Assembly: GCF_001664485.1 (NCBI RefSeq)
Contig: NZ_CP013635.1
Location: 434,001-498,000, forward strand
Source of the DNA: Rhizobium sp. N324
GTDB lineage: Bacteria > Pseudomonadota > Alphaproteobacteria > Rhizobiales > Rhizobiaceae
Direction: 5' to 3'
Length of the DNA stretch: 64,000 bases
Below, piece after piece: positions 34,045-43,394 of the stretch. Made by a program: the position numbers and the translations under genes. Under the pieces are notes generated by a model. That model did no database searches and was not told the DNA's origin. It saw nothing but the letters and a program-made list of their open reading frames with translations. Each line of letters starts with the position of its first letter. The stretch's first letter is position 1.

Positions 34045-35325
34045 ATGGCTATTTTGCTCGGATCAATCGCTGACGACTATACAGGCGCGTCGGACCTCGC
34101 CAACACGCTGACGAAGAACGGTCTGCGCACGGTGCAGACGGTCGGCATCCCCGATCCGTCGCTGGCGCTGCCCGACGTCGACGCCGTCGTCGTTTCCCTG
34201 AAGATCCGTTCCGTTCCGGCGACAGACGCCGTAACGGCTGCAACCAGCGCCGAACGATGGCTGCGTCGGCGGGGCGCGAGCCACGTGCTCTACAAGATCT
34301 GTTCGACCTTCGATTCCACGGATGCCGGCAATATCGGACCGGTCACCGAAGCATTGAGCCACGCTGCGGGCAGCGGCATTGTGCTGGTGACACCGGCCTT
34401 CCCCGAAACGGGTCGCACCGTCTATCTCGGCCATCTCTTCGTCGGCGGACAGCCGTTGAACGAAAGCCCGCTCAAGGACCACCCGCTCAATCCGATGCAC
34501 GATGCCAATCTCGTGCGGGTTCTCGCCCGGCAATCGCATGGCGCCGTCGGGCTGATCGATCTCACGGCCATCGCGGCCGGCCCCGGCGCCGTCAAAACGA
34601 GGCTCGAGGCGCTGCGCGCGGCAGGCGTCAGCGCTGCCGTCGCCGATGCGATTTTCGAGCGGGATTTGGAAACGCTCGGCGAGATCGCATTGGAAACACC
34701 GGTCTCCACCGGCGCGTCCGGGCTCGGCCTCGGCCTTGCCCGCGCGCTCGTCCGCTCCGGTCGGATATCGCCCGACGGTACAGCGCCGGCCGATGCCATT
34801 CGGCCGGTCGGTGGGCTCTCCGCGATCGTTGCCGGCAGCTGCTCCAAGGCAACGCTGCACCAGCTCGACGTCGTCGAACGGTCGATGCCCGTGCTGCGGC
34901 TCGATCCGGAACGGCTGCTTGCCGGTCCGGATGAGATCGCCGCCGCGATTTCCTGGGCCGGAGACCGCATCGCCGCCGGCCCCGTCGTGGTCGCCGCAAG
35001 TGCTGTCCCCGAAACCGTGACCCGGCTGCAATCCCTTTATGGACGGGAGGCCTCCGGCCACGCGATCGAGACCGCAACGTCGATCATCGCAGCCGAACTG
35101 GTGGCAAGAGGCGTGCGGCGCCTCGTGGTCGCAGGCGGCGAAACGTCGGGAGCGGCAGTCGACAGGCTCGCCATTCCGGCCTTTTTGATCGGACCGGAGA
35201 TTGCGGCCGGCGTGCCGGTGCTGCGCACGGTCGGCAATGCCCAGGGCGACATGCTTCTGGCGTTGAAATCAGGCAACTTCGGAGGCGAAGATTTCTTTGC
35301 GGCAGCGCTGGCGATGATGCACTGA
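34045..35325 (+). CDS. otnK: 3-oxo-tetronate kinase (DUF1537, four-carbon acid sugar kinase)
   Basis: This 426-residue kinase has the N-terminal substrate domain starting GSIADDYTGASDLAN (D10-D11) and YKICSTFDSTDAGN near 90-104. The C-terminal nucleotide-binding domain has the glycine motif VAGGETSGAAVDRL near 362-375. DUF1537 proteins were shown to phosphorylate C4 acid sugars; OtnK makes 3-oxo-tetronate 4-phosphate for OtnC. Together with LtnD, OtnI and OtnC the route from threonate to dihydroxyacetone phosphate is complete here. DtnK (D-threonate kinase) is a relative, but no PdxA-like partner is present. Confidence 0.9.
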   Translation: MAILLGSIADDYTGASDLANTLTKNGLRTVQTVGIPDPSLALPDVDAVVVSLKIRSVPATDAVTAATSAERWLRRRGASHVLYKICSTFDSTDAGNIGPVTEALSHAAGSGIVLVTPAFPETGRTVYLGHLFVGGQPLNESPLKDHPLNPMHDANLVRVLARQSHGAVGLIDLTAIAAGPGAVKTRLEALRAAGVSAAVADAIFERDLETLGEIALETPVSTGASGLGLGLARALVRSGRISPDGTAPADAIRPVGGLSAIVAGSCSKATLHQLDVVERSMPVLRLDPERLLAGPDEIAAAISWAGDRIAAGPVVVAASAVPETVTRLQSLYGREASGHAIETATSIIAAELVARGVRRLVVAGGETSGAAVDRLAIPAFLIGPEIAAGVPVLRTVGNAQGDMLLALKSGNFGGEDFFAAALAMMH

Positions 35326-35786
35326 CCTATCTCCAGCTTGGCGGAAGTGCCGGCGGAAACGGACCCCGCCGCCACCGCCGATCTCAGCACGGCGCTTGAA
35401 TGCGCGGCCTTTGACCTCGTCATCCCCCGCATTCAGCCATGGCGTCTTTGTCATGGGCTGCCGTGTACTGCGCCGAAACGATAGGCAAGATCGTCGAGCG
35501 CGCTCCAAGTTACGTGAACAAAACACGAACGGTGCGGGCGGGCGCGTGGGCGAAGCAGGCCTCAGAATATCGCGAAACGGTCAGATTCGGTATTTTGTGC
35601 CGCCATATGGCGCCTTTCAGGAGAATCCGGCGCGGTGCCGGTGACAAACTACGGTCACTGAAGGGCTCGGATCCCGGCAAATGCGAGGCCTTCTATAGAA
35701 GAGCGGGACAACGATCTCGCCTGCGGAACAGAATATTCTTCTTCGAGAACCGTGCTCCCACTGGGGCCGAACACTGGGGAATTCAC
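35326..35786. other. Intergenic region, no supported gene
   Basis: This stretch of 461 bp separates the OtnK stop from the HAD-like gene. Short frames on both strands have arginine-rich, low-complexity translations without ribosome sites. The region 35330-35450 is as GC-rich as coding DNA and might be a remnant, but I cannot match it to a family. No clear terminator or operator is seen. Confidence 0.4.
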
Positions 35787-36500
35787 GTGAGCAAGAGCCT
35801 TCCGGAATTCAAATACATGACATTCGATGTCGTCGGCACGCTCATCGACTTCGAGAGCGGTCTGAAGACCTGCCTCGCCGAGATCGCGGCGGAGGCGGGA
35901 GGCACCGTCGACGGCGAGCAGGCGCTGCGCCTCTATCGCGCAGCCCGCTATGCCGAGGATGCCGGCCTCTTTCCCGACGACCTCGTGCGCGTCTACCTCG
36001 CGATCGCGCCGACGCTTGGTCTGCCCGCCGATCCAAAATATGGCGAACGGCTGCGGGACTCGGCCAAGAGCTGGAAGGGTTTCGCCGACAGCGCCGCAGC
36101 GCTGGCCACACTTGCGAAGGATTACCGCCTCGTTGCGATGACCAATGCCCGCCGCTGGGCCTTCGATTTGTTCGAGAAGGAACTCGGCAACCCCTTTCAT
36201 GCCGCCTTCACCGCCGACGATACCGGCACCGAAAAACCCGATCCCGCATTCTTCGAGAGGGTTTTCGCCTACGTTGCCGCGGAAGGCCATTCGAAGGCCG
36301 ACATCCTGCATGTTGCCCAGAGCCAGTACCACGACATCGGCATTTCCAGGGAACTCGGGCTGGCCAATTGCTGGATCGAGCGGCGTCATGCCCAGAAGGG
36401 TTACGGCGGCACGATCGAGCCGCTCGAGTTCACCAAACCCGATTTCCATTTCACGTCCATGGCAGGCCTTACGGATGCCGTGGCTGCTGCACGCGCCTGA
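35787..36500 (+). CDS. HAD-superfamily hydrolase, haloacid dehalogenase type II-like
   Basis: This 237-residue protein has HAD motif I as FDVVGTLIDFE (nucleophile D14; the second acid of DxD is V, as in type II 2-haloacid dehalogenases), motif II as LVAMTNARR, and motif III/IV as KPDPAFFERV and AQSQYHDIGISRELG. Substrates could be 2-haloacids or phosphate esters. The GTG at 35787 is chosen since homology-like sequence begins there; the frame is open earlier but not protein-like. An alternative ATG is at 35818. It lies 34 bp before the binding-protein gene, so it opens the peptide/opine transporter operon. Confidence 0.78.
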   Translation: MSKSLPEFKYMTFDVVGTLIDFESGLKTCLAEIAAEAGGTVDGEQALRLYRAARYAEDAGLFPDDLVRVYLAIAPTLGLPADPKYGERLRDSAKSWKGFADSAAALATLAKDYRLVAMTNARRWAFDLFEKELGNPFHAAFTADDTGTEKPDPAFFERVFAYVAAEGHSKADILHVAQSQYHDIGISRELGLANCWIERRHAQKGYGGTIEPLEFTKPDFHFTSMAGLTDAVAAARA

Positions 36501-36534
36501 CTTTAAAACCGCCACAGAAGAAAAGGGGAATGAG

Positions 36535-38145
36535 ATGAACAGCAAGATTACCAATTGGACCAGCTCTGACGACGCCATGATCGAAACCGCCATCCGTCGT
36601 GGCGCGACCCGCCGCGAGCTGCTGCATATGCTGCTCGCGGGCGGCGTGGCCATGTCGGCCGGCGGGCTCGTGCTCGGCCGCGCCGGCAAGGCGCTTGCGG
36701 CGACGCCGGTTTCCGGCGGATCGCTCAAGGCAGCCGGCTGGTCGTCCTCGACGGCCGATACGCTCGACCCCGCCAAGGCCTCGCTCTCCACCGACTATGT
36801 CCGGTGCTGCTCCTTCTATAACCGCCTCACTATCCTCGACCAGACCGGCAAGCCGCAGATGGAGCTTGCCGAGGCGATCGAATCCAAGGATGCCAAGACC
36901 TGGACGGTGAAGCTGAAAAGCGGAGTCACATTTCACGACGGCAAGCCGCTGACATCAGACGACGTGGTCTTCTCTCTGAAGCGCCACCTCGATCCCGCCG
37001 TCGGCTCGAAGGTCGCCAAGATCGCCGCCCAGATGACCGGCATCAAGGCGATCGACAAACAGACCGCCGAGATCACGCTCGCCAACGCAAACGCGGACTT
37101 ACCGACCATCCTGTCTCTGCATCATTTTATGATCGTTGCCGACGGCACGACCGACTTTTCAAAGGCGAACGGCACCGGCGCTTTCGTCAAGGAGGTGTTC
37201 GAGCCCGGCGTGCGCTCGGTCGGCATCAAGAACAAGAACTACTGGAAATCGGGCCCGAACGTCGATTCCTTCGAATATTTCGCGATCAGCGACGACAACG
37301 CCCGCGTCAATGCCCTGCTTGCCGGCGACATCCACCTCGCAGCCACGATCAATCCGCGCTCCATGCGCCTCGTCGAGGCTCAGGGCGATGGATTTACATT
37401 GTCGAAGACGACTTCCGGCAGCTATACCAACCTCAATATGCGGCTGGATATGGAGCCCGGCAACAAGCGGGACTTCATCGAAGGCATGAAGTCCCTCGTC
37501 AACCGCGAGCAGATTGTCAAGTCGGCGCTACGCGGACTTGGAGAGGTTGGCAACGACCAACCCATTTCACCGGCGAACTTCTTTCATGACCCGAACCTGA
37601 AGCCGCGGGACTTCGATCCCGAGAAGGCGAAGTTCCACTTCGAAAAAGCCGGTGTTCTTGGCCAATCGATTCCCATCATTGCCTCTGATGCGGCGAACTC
37701 GTCGATCGACATGGCCATGATCATTCAGGCCGCCGGCGCTGAAATCGGCATGAAGCTCGACGTCCAGAGGGTACCTTCCGATGGATACTGGGACAACTAC
37801 TGGCTCAAAGCTCCGATCCACTTCGGCAATATCAACCCGCGGCCGACCCCTGACATCCTGTTTTCCCTGCTCTACAGCTCGGACGCCCCGTGGAACGAAA
37901 GCCACTACAAGTCGGAGAAGTTCGACAAGATGCTGATCGACGCGCGCGGTTCACTCGACCAGGAGAAGCGCAAGTCGATCTACAACGAGATGCAGGCTAT
38001 GGTCGCTCAGGAAGCCGGCACCATCATTCCGGCCTATATTTCGAATGTCGATGCCACCACCGCCAAGCTCAAGGGTTTGCTACCCAGCCCGCTTGGCGGC
38101 CAGATGGGATATGCGTTCGCCGAATATGTCTGGCTCGAAGCCTGA
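36535..38145 (+). CDS. Peptide/opine ABC transporter substrate-binding protein, Tat-type signal
   Basis: This 536-residue family-5 extracellular solute-binding protein opens with a cytoplasmic stretch (1-22), then RRGATRRELLHMLLAGGVAM, a twin-arginine-like signal (TRRELL plus hydrophobic core), ending near ALAATPVSGG. The mature part shows family marks (LKSGVTFHDGKPLTSDDVVF near residues 121-140; NADLPTILSLHHF). It should bind a peptide, opine or N-modified amino acid. It is followed by matching permeases and a double ATPase, then by two amine oxidases. Confidence 0.9.
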   Translation: MNSKITNWTSSDDAMIETAIRRGATRRELLHMLLAGGVAMSAGGLVLGRAGKALAATPVSGGSLKAAGWSSSTADTLDPAKASLSTDYVRCCSFYNRLTILDQTGKPQMELAEAIESKDAKTWTVKLKSGVTFHDGKPLTSDDVVFSLKRHLDPAVGSKVAKIAAQMTGIKAIDKQTAEITLANANADLPTILSLHHFMIVADGTTDFSKANGTGAFVKEVFEPGVRSVGIKNKNYWKSGPNVDSFEYFAISDDNARVNALLAGDIHLAATINPRSMRLVEAQGDGFTLSKTTSGSYTNLNMRLDMEPGNKRDFIEGMKSLVNREQIVKSALRGLGEVGNDQPISPANFFHDPNLKPRDFDPEKAKFHFEKAGVLGQSIPIIASDAANSSIDMAMIIQAAGAEIGMKLDVQRVPSDGYWDNYWLKAPIHFGNINPRPTPDILFSLLYSSDAPWNESHYKSEKFDKMLIDARGSLDQEKRKSIYNEMQAMVAQEAGTIIPAYISNVDATTAKLKGLLPSPLGGQMGYAFAEYVWLEA

Positions 38146-38153
38146 TAAGCGCG

Positions 38154-38185
38154 GGAGCCGGGGCTGCAGACGCGCCCCCGGCTCC
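38154..38185 (+). other. GC-rich hairpin after the binding-protein gene
   Basis: GGAGCCGGGG (38154-38163) pairs perfectly with CCCCGGCTCC (38176-38185). It starts 8 bp after the binding-protein stop and is followed by only a short T-run (CATTTGAT). It resembles the structures after the binding-protein genes at 290-318 and 15028-15067 and should stabilise that message or attenuate the permeases. Confidence 0.65.
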
Positions 38186-38233
38186 GCCATTTGATCGCCG
38201 AACCTCAACTCGAACGCCAAAAGGGAGCCGCGC

Positions 38234-39184
38234 GTGAACAACCAGGTCTTATCCCTTGTGCTGGGCAGATTGCTCATCGCCCTGATCACCCTGGTGATCG
38301 TCTCCTTCGCCGTGTTCTTCGCGACAACGCTGTTGCCGGGAGACACGGCGGCGATCCTGCTTGGCCAGGCGGCCACGCCGGAAGCCGTCGAAGGTCTTCG
38401 CAAGGCGATGCATCTCGACGAGCCGGCGCTCTTTCGTTTCCTGCGCTGGTCCGTCGGACTGCTGCAGGGCGACCTTGGCACCTCCTACGCCAACCAGATG
38501 CCGATCGCCGATCTTATTGCCGGCCGCTTCGTCAATACGCTGAAACTCGCCGGGGTCACCGCGCTCTTCTCCGTGCCGATTGCGCTGACGCTCGGGATCA
38601 CCGCGGCGATGCTGCGCGGCACGCTTTACGACCGGATCGTCACCGTGATCACCATCGGCGTCATCTCCGTGCCGGAGTTCATGGTCGCGACCTCTGCCGC
38701 GCTGATCTTCGCCGTTTATCTGAAATGGCTGCCGGCGCTGTCTTTCGCCAATGAAATCCACAGCCTGGCCGACATGTTGCGCGTCTATGCCATGCCGGTG
38801 ATCACCCTCACCTTCGTCGTCTCGGCGCAGATGATCCGCATGACGCGCGCGGCCGTCATCGAGACTCTCAACACACCCTATGTCGAAATGGCGTTGCTGA
38901 AGGGAGCCTCCCGGCCGCGCATCGTCTTTCGCCATGCGCTGCCCAATGCGCTAGGCCCCATCGTCAATGCCGTCGCACTGTCCCTGTCCTATCTGCTCGG
39001 AGGCGTCATCATCGTCGAGACGATTTTCAATTATCCCGGTATCGCCAAGCTGATGCTGGATGCCGTCGCCACCCGCGACCTGCCGCTGATCCAGAGCTGC
39101 GCGATGATCTTCTGCCTGGGCTATCTGCTCTTGATCACCATCGCCGATATCATCGCCATCCTTTCCAATCCGAGGCTCCGATGA
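38234..39184 (+). CDS. Peptide/opine ABC permease, DppB type
   Basis: This 316-residue permease has an N-terminal helix (LGRLLIALITLVIVSFAVFF), then the DppB-type periplasmic loop with LLPGDTAAILLGQAATPEAV, and five more helices. The EAA-type loop is YVEMALLKGASRPRIVFRHA near residues 216-235. It starts at GTG with AAGGGAG 6-12 bp upstream. Its stop overlaps the start of the DppC-type gene (ATGA at 39181), so they form a coupled pair. Confidence 0.92.
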   Translation: MNNQVLSLVLGRLLIALITLVIVSFAVFFATTLLPGDTAAILLGQAATPEAVEGLRKAMHLDEPALFRFLRWSVGLLQGDLGTSYANQMPIADLIAGRFVNTLKLAGVTALFSVPIALTLGITAAMLRGTLYDRIVTVITIGVISVPEFMVATSAALIFAVYLKWLPALSFANEIHSLADMLRVYAMPVITLTFVVSAQMIRMTRAAVIETLNTPYVEMALLKGASRPRIVFRHALPNALGPIVNAVALSLSYLLGGVIIVETIFNYPGIAKLMLDAVATRDLPLIQSCAMIFCLGYLLLITIADIIAILSNPRLR

Positions 39185-40047
39185 CCATGAGCACATCCGA
39201 AACCACCTCCGGCCGGCTGTCCGGAACCTCGTTCGGCTATCGCTTCAACATCGTCGGCGCGATCGGGCTTGCCGTCATCCTCTCCTGGGCGCTCGTCGCG
39301 ATCTTCGCGCCGTTGATCATCCCCTATCCCGTCGGCGAGATTGTCGATCTCGACTATTTCGGCCCGATGAGCCGGCAACTCTGGCTCGGCTCCGACTATC
39401 TCGGCCGCGACATGCTCTCGCGGATTCTGATGGGCGCGCGATACACGGTCGGCATCTCGCTGGCGGCGGTGACGATCGCCTGCTTCAGCGGCGTCGTGCT
39501 CGGCATGATCGCCGCGGTCGCCGGCGGCTGGCCGGACACGATTCTCAGCCGCTTCCTCGATGCCCTCAATTCCATTCCGAGCAAGCTGTTCGGCCTGGTG
39601 GTGGTCGCCGCCGTCGGTTCCTCGGTCCCGGTCCTGGTCCTGACGCTGTCGGTGATCTACATTCCCGGCGCCTATCGCTTCGCCCGGGCGCTCGCCGTTA
39701 ACATCAATGCGATGGATTTCATCACGGTCGCGCGCATCCGCGGCGAAAGCACCCTCTATCTCATTCGCTCGGAAATCCTGCCCAACATCGTCGGGCCGGT
39801 GCTAGCCGACCTCGGAATTCGCTTCGTCTTCATCGTTCTGCTCCTTTCCGGGCTTTCCTTCCTGGGCCTCGGCGTACAGCCGCCCTATGCCGATTGGGGA
39901 GCGCTGGTGCGCGAGAATATCGGCGGGCTGCCGTTCGGTGCGCCGGCGGTGATGTTTCCCTCACTTGCGATCGCCAGCCTGACGATCAGCGTCAACCTGC
40001 TGATAGACAACCTGCCGCAGAAAATTCGCGACCGGAGCACGTCATGA
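39181..40047 (+). CDS. Peptide/opine ABC permease, DppC type
   Basis: This 288-residue permease has six helices and the DppC-type marker LGSDYLGRDMLSRILMGARY near residues 70-90. The cytoplasmic loop FITVARIRGESTLYLIRSEI comes later. A second in-frame ATG (MTMS) is 6 bp downstream. It is coupled by ATGA overlaps both to the preceding permease and to the following ATPase (40044). Confidence 0.92.
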   Translation: MTMSTSETTSGRLSGTSFGYRFNIVGAIGLAVILSWALVAIFAPLIIPYPVGEIVDLDYFGPMSRQLWLGSDYLGRDMLSRILMGARYTVGISLAAVTIACFSGVVLGMIAAVAGGWPDTILSRFLDALNSIPSKLFGLVVVAAVGSSVPVLVLTLSVIYIPGAYRFARALAVNINAMDFITVARIRGESTLYLIRSEILPNIVGPVLADLGIRFVFIVLLLSGLSFLGLGVQPPYADWGALVRENIGGLPFGAPAVMFPSLAIASLTISVNLLIDNLPQKIRDRSTS

Positions 40048-41699
40048 GCAATTTCATTGAAATCCGCGACCTGAAGATCGAGGCCACCACCGATTCCGGC
40101 CGGCGTGTCGAGATCATCAAGGGCGTCAGCCTCGACGTTGCCGAGGGCGAGATCGTCGCGCTGATCGGCGAGAGCGGCTCGGGCAAGACAACCATCGCCC
40201 TGACCCTCATGGGCCACACCCGTGCGGGCTGCCGCATCACCGGCGGCAGCGTTTCGGTCGGCGGCAAGGACATGGTCACGCTCAGCGAGAAGCAGCGCGC
40301 CAAGGTCCGCGGCACCAAAGTCGCCTATGTCCCGCAATCCGCCGCCGCCGCCTTCAACCCGGCGACAACGATCATGGACCAGGTGATCGAAGTCACGCGG
40401 ATTCATCGGCTGATGTCGCCGGACGATGCGCGCGCCCGGGCAGTCGAGCTTTTCCGGGCGCTGTCGCTGCCGGAACCCGAGACGATCGGCAGCCGCTATC
40501 CGCATCAGGTGTCCGGCGGCCAGCTGCAGCGCCTGGCCGCCGCCATGGCGCTGATCGGCGACCCCACCCTCGTCATCTTCGACGAGCCGACGACGGCGCT
40601 CGATGTGACGACCCAGATCGAAGTGCTGCGCGCTTTCAAGTCGGTGATGAAGAAGGGCGGCATAGCGGGCGTCTATGTCTCGCACGACCTTGCCGTCGTC
40701 GCGCAGATCGCCGATCGCATCATCGTATTGAAAGGCGGGGAAGCTCAGGAAACCGGCACCACCAACGAGATTCTCAACAACGCGAAGCATCCCTACACCA
40801 GAGAGCTGCTCGCAGCCTTTGAGCCGAAATCGCGCGGCGCAGCCGAACTGGCCGCCAATGTGACGGCGCCGCTTCTGAAAATCGAAGATCTCGTCGCCGG
40901 CTATGGACAGCGCCAGGCCGACGGCCTGCCTCTCGTTCGCGCCGTCGAGCATGTCAGCCTGAAGGTGGAGAAAGGTCGAAACCTCGGCATTATCGGCGAA
41001 TCCGGTTGCGGCAAGTCGACGCTTGCCCGCACCATCGCCGGCATCCTGCCGGCCGCAATCGGTAAGATCGTCTTCGACGGCACCGAACTGCGCCGCAGCG
41101 CCCGCGAGCGCTCGCGCGACCAGTTGCGCGAGATGCAGATCGTTTTCCAATATGCCGATACCGCTCTCAACCCGGCAAAATCGGTGGAGGACATCCTCGC
41201 TAGGCCCCTGGTTTTCTACCACCGCATGGACAGGCAGGCGAGAAGTGCCCGGATCGATCAGTTGCTCGACATGGTGCGCCTGCCCCGCAGCCTGCGCCAT
41301 CGCCGGCCGGGAGAACTCTCGGGCGGCCAGAAGCAGCGCGTCAACTTCGCTCGCGCACTCGCCGCCGATCCGAAGCTGATCCTCTGCGACGAGATCACCT
41401 CGGCGCTCGACACGGTGGTCGCGGCCGCGGTCATCGACCTGCTCAAGGAATTGCAGCGCGAGCTCGGCCTCTCCTACATTTTCATCAGCCATGACCTCTC
41501 GGTCGTGGAGGCAATTTGCGACGAGATCGTCGTGATGTATGGCGGCCGGAAGGTCGAGGAAATCACGCCCTCGACGGTGAAGGCGCCGACGCACCCCTAT
41601 TCGCAGCTGCTCTTCTCCTCGGTGCCGACGCTCGATCCGGCTTGGCTCGACGGGCTCCAGCAGGATCCTGAACTGGTGCGGGCCTATTGTCGGCAATGA
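40044..41699 (+). CDS. Peptide/opine ABC ATPase, fused double (DppD-DppF) type
   Basis: This 551-residue protein contains two complete ATPase domains. Domain 1 has Walker A GESGSGKTT (42-50), signature VSGGQLQRLAAAMAL and VIFDEPTTALDVTTQ. Domain 2 has Walker A GESGCGKST (318-326), signature LSGGQKQRVNFARAL and LILCDEITSALDTVV. In many Dpp/Opp systems these are separate D and F subunits; here one chain serves both. In domain 2 the Walker B glutamate is CDEIT rather than CDEPT, a small variation. Start set by the ATGA overlap. Confidence 0.92.
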   Translation: MSNFIEIRDLKIEATTDSGRRVEIIKGVSLDVAEGEIVALIGESGSGKTTIALTLMGHTRAGCRITGGSVSVGGKDMVTLSEKQRAKVRGTKVAYVPQSAAAAFNPATTIMDQVIEVTRIHRLMSPDDARARAVELFRALSLPEPETIGSRYPHQVSGGQLQRLAAAMALIGDPTLVIFDEPTTALDVTTQIEVLRAFKSVMKKGGIAGVYVSHDLAVVAQIADRIIVLKGGEAQETGTTNEILNNAKHPYTRELLAAFEPKSRGAAELAANVTAPLLKIEDLVAGYGQRQADGLPLVRAVEHVSLKVEKGRNLGIIGESGCGKSTLARTIAGILPAAIGKIVFDGTELRRSARERSRDQLREMQIVFQYADTALNPAKSVEDILARPLVFYHRMDRQARSARIDQLLDMVRLPRSLRHRRPGELSGGQKQRVNFARALAADPKLILCDEITSALDTVVAAAVIDLLKELQRELGLSYIFISHDLSVVEAICDEIVVMYGGRKVEEITPSTVKAPTHPYSQLLFSSVPTLDPAWLDGLQQDPELVRAYCRQ

Positions 41700-41751
41700 G
41701 GGTCACCGGATCGTTTGTCCGACAACGTTCCGCCCGGGAATCATGTAAAAA

Positions 41752-41764
41752 CAAAATGTTAGAG
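41752..41764. repeat. Fragment of the rhizobial intergenic repeat
   Basis: CAAAATGTTAGAG occurs here and at 32211-32223, where it joins two palindromes. Here only the linker is present without the stem-loops, in the gap between the ATPase and the first oxidase. It may be a remnant or a partial copy of the mosaic element. Confidence 0.45.
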
Positions 41765-41824
41765 AGGTTCTGCGCTTCGGTGAAAGGCTGAACCCGCTCC
41801 AGAGTATGAAACGGAGACACCGCC

Positions 41825-43150
41825 ATGCCTGCACCGCTCGATCGCGTCGATACCACGCCGGAGCTGCCCGCTGCCGCCGATGCTGTGGTGATCGGCGGCG
41901 GCATCGTCGGCATTTTCGCGGCCTATTATCTTGCCGGGCGCGGATTGAAGGTTGCCCTCGTCGAGAAAGGCCTTGTCGGGGCGGAGCAATCGAGCCGCAA
42001 CTGGGGCTGGTGCCGGCAGCAGAACCGCGACGCCCGTGAGCTGCCGATGTCGACGAAGAGCCTCGATCTGTGGGAGCGCTTCGCTGCCGAGACTGGTGAG
42101 GATACCGGTTTTCGCCGCTGCGGCCTCTTCTATCTGAGCAATAGCGACGAGGAACTGGCAGGCTGGGCGCGCTGGCGGGATTTCGCGCGGTCGGTCGGCG
42201 TCACGACGCATATGCTGAGCGGCGCAGAGGCAACCGAACGCGGGCGCGCCACCGGCGCCTCGTGGAAAGGCGGGGTGTTTTCGCCGACCGACGGCACCGC
42301 CGATCCGGCCCGTGCAGCACCGGCCGTCGCGCGGGCCATCCTGAAGCTCGGCGGCACGGTGCATCAATCCTGTGCGGCCCGTGGCATCGACATCGAAGGC
42401 GGCCGGATCGCCGGCGTCGTCACCGAACACGGCACGATCCGGACAAAATTTGCGATCCTGGCAGGCGGTGCCTGGGCTTCCTCCTTCTGCCGCCAGCTCG
42501 ACATTCGATTTCCGCAGGCATCGATCCGTTCGTCGATCCTTTCCGTTTCGCCGGGTGCCGCCGGCCTGCCGGATGCGCTGCACACATCCGCGGTCTCCGT
42601 CACACGCCGCAGCAATGGCGGCTATACGCTGGCGATCAGCGGCCGCGGCCGTGTCGATCCCACCGCGCAGCAGTTCCGCTTCGCACGACAGTTCCTGCCG
42701 ATGTTCGCCCGGCGGTGGCGCAGTCTTGCACCTGGCGGCTTGGAGGGATTTCGTTCCGGTCACGAGTCTCTTGCGCGCTGGCGCCTCGACAGGCCGACGC
42801 CGATGGAGCGTATGCGCATCCTCGACCCGGCAATCAACCAGGCCACCATCCGCCTGACGCATGCGCGAGCGCTCGAGCTTCTACCCGCCTTGAAGAAAAC
42901 CAGTATCAACGCGACTTGGGCTGGCTATATCGACAGCACGCCCGATGGTGTGCCGGGGATCGGCGAGATCGCCACGCTTCCGGGTTTCATCCTCGCCGCG
43001 GGTTTCAGCGGCCATGGCTTCGGCATCGGACCGGGCGCCGGTCATCTGATTGCCGATATCGTCACGGGCGATGAGCCGATCGTCGACCCCCGGCCCTATC
43101 ACCCGGACCGCTTCGAGACATCCGCCTGGGGCAAAGTGGCCGACTTTTGA
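41825..43150 (+). CDS. FAD-dependent amino acid oxidase-like protein (DAO family), copy 1
   Basis: This 441-residue flavoprotein has the dinucleotide motif VVIGGGIVGIFAAYYLAGRG (residues 21-40), then SSRNWGWCRQQNRDARELPM, and a C-terminal FAD motif GYIDSTPDGVPGIGE with AAGFSGHGFGIGPG. DAO-family enzymes oxidise D-amino acids, sarcosine, glycine or opine-like N-substituted amino acids. It follows the peptide/opine transporter by 125 bp and probably oxidises the imported amine. The 441-residue gene next to it is a paralogue. Confidence 0.87.
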   Translation: MPAPLDRVDTTPELPAAADAVVIGGGIVGIFAAYYLAGRGLKVALVEKGLVGAEQSSRNWGWCRQQNRDARELPMSTKSLDLWERFAAETGEDTGFRRCGLFYLSNSDEELAGWARWRDFARSVGVTTHMLSGAEATERGRATGASWKGGVFSPTDGTADPARAAPAVARAILKLGGTVHQSCAARGIDIEGGRIAGVVTEHGTIRTKFAILAGGAWASSFCRQLDIRFPQASIRSSILSVSPGAAGLPDALHTSAVSVTRRSNGGYTLAISGRGRVDPTAQQFRFARQFLPMFARRWRSLAPGGLEGFRSGHESLARWRLDRPTPMERMRILDPAINQATIRLTHARALELLPALKKTSINATWAGYIDSTPDGVPGIGEIATLPGFILAAGFSGHGFGIGPGAGHLIADIVTGDEPIVDPRPYHPDRFETSAWGKVADF

Positions 43151-43394
43151 TCTCTCGGCGGCTATAAGCAGCCAACGGCCGCTACGGGAAGTTCGGATTG
43201 CAGGAATTCACCGAGATCAAGGGCATTGTCGGGCACGTAGATTTGGGATGCTGCGAAGCGCCTGCCGGCTCAAAGTCGCCGTCACTTTCCGACCGACGAT
43301 ATTCGATGCAAAATACGGCGAATCCGCTGCAACCAGTGCATTCTGCCGCACCCTTTCCCTGATACTGCCGGCTATCATTCACCTTGAGGCCGCC

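Noticed and set aside
39885..41696. Minus-strand frame of about 600 codons antisense to the fused ATPase
   Set aside because: Both ATPase domains on the plus strand have full Walker and signature motifs; the antisense product has none.
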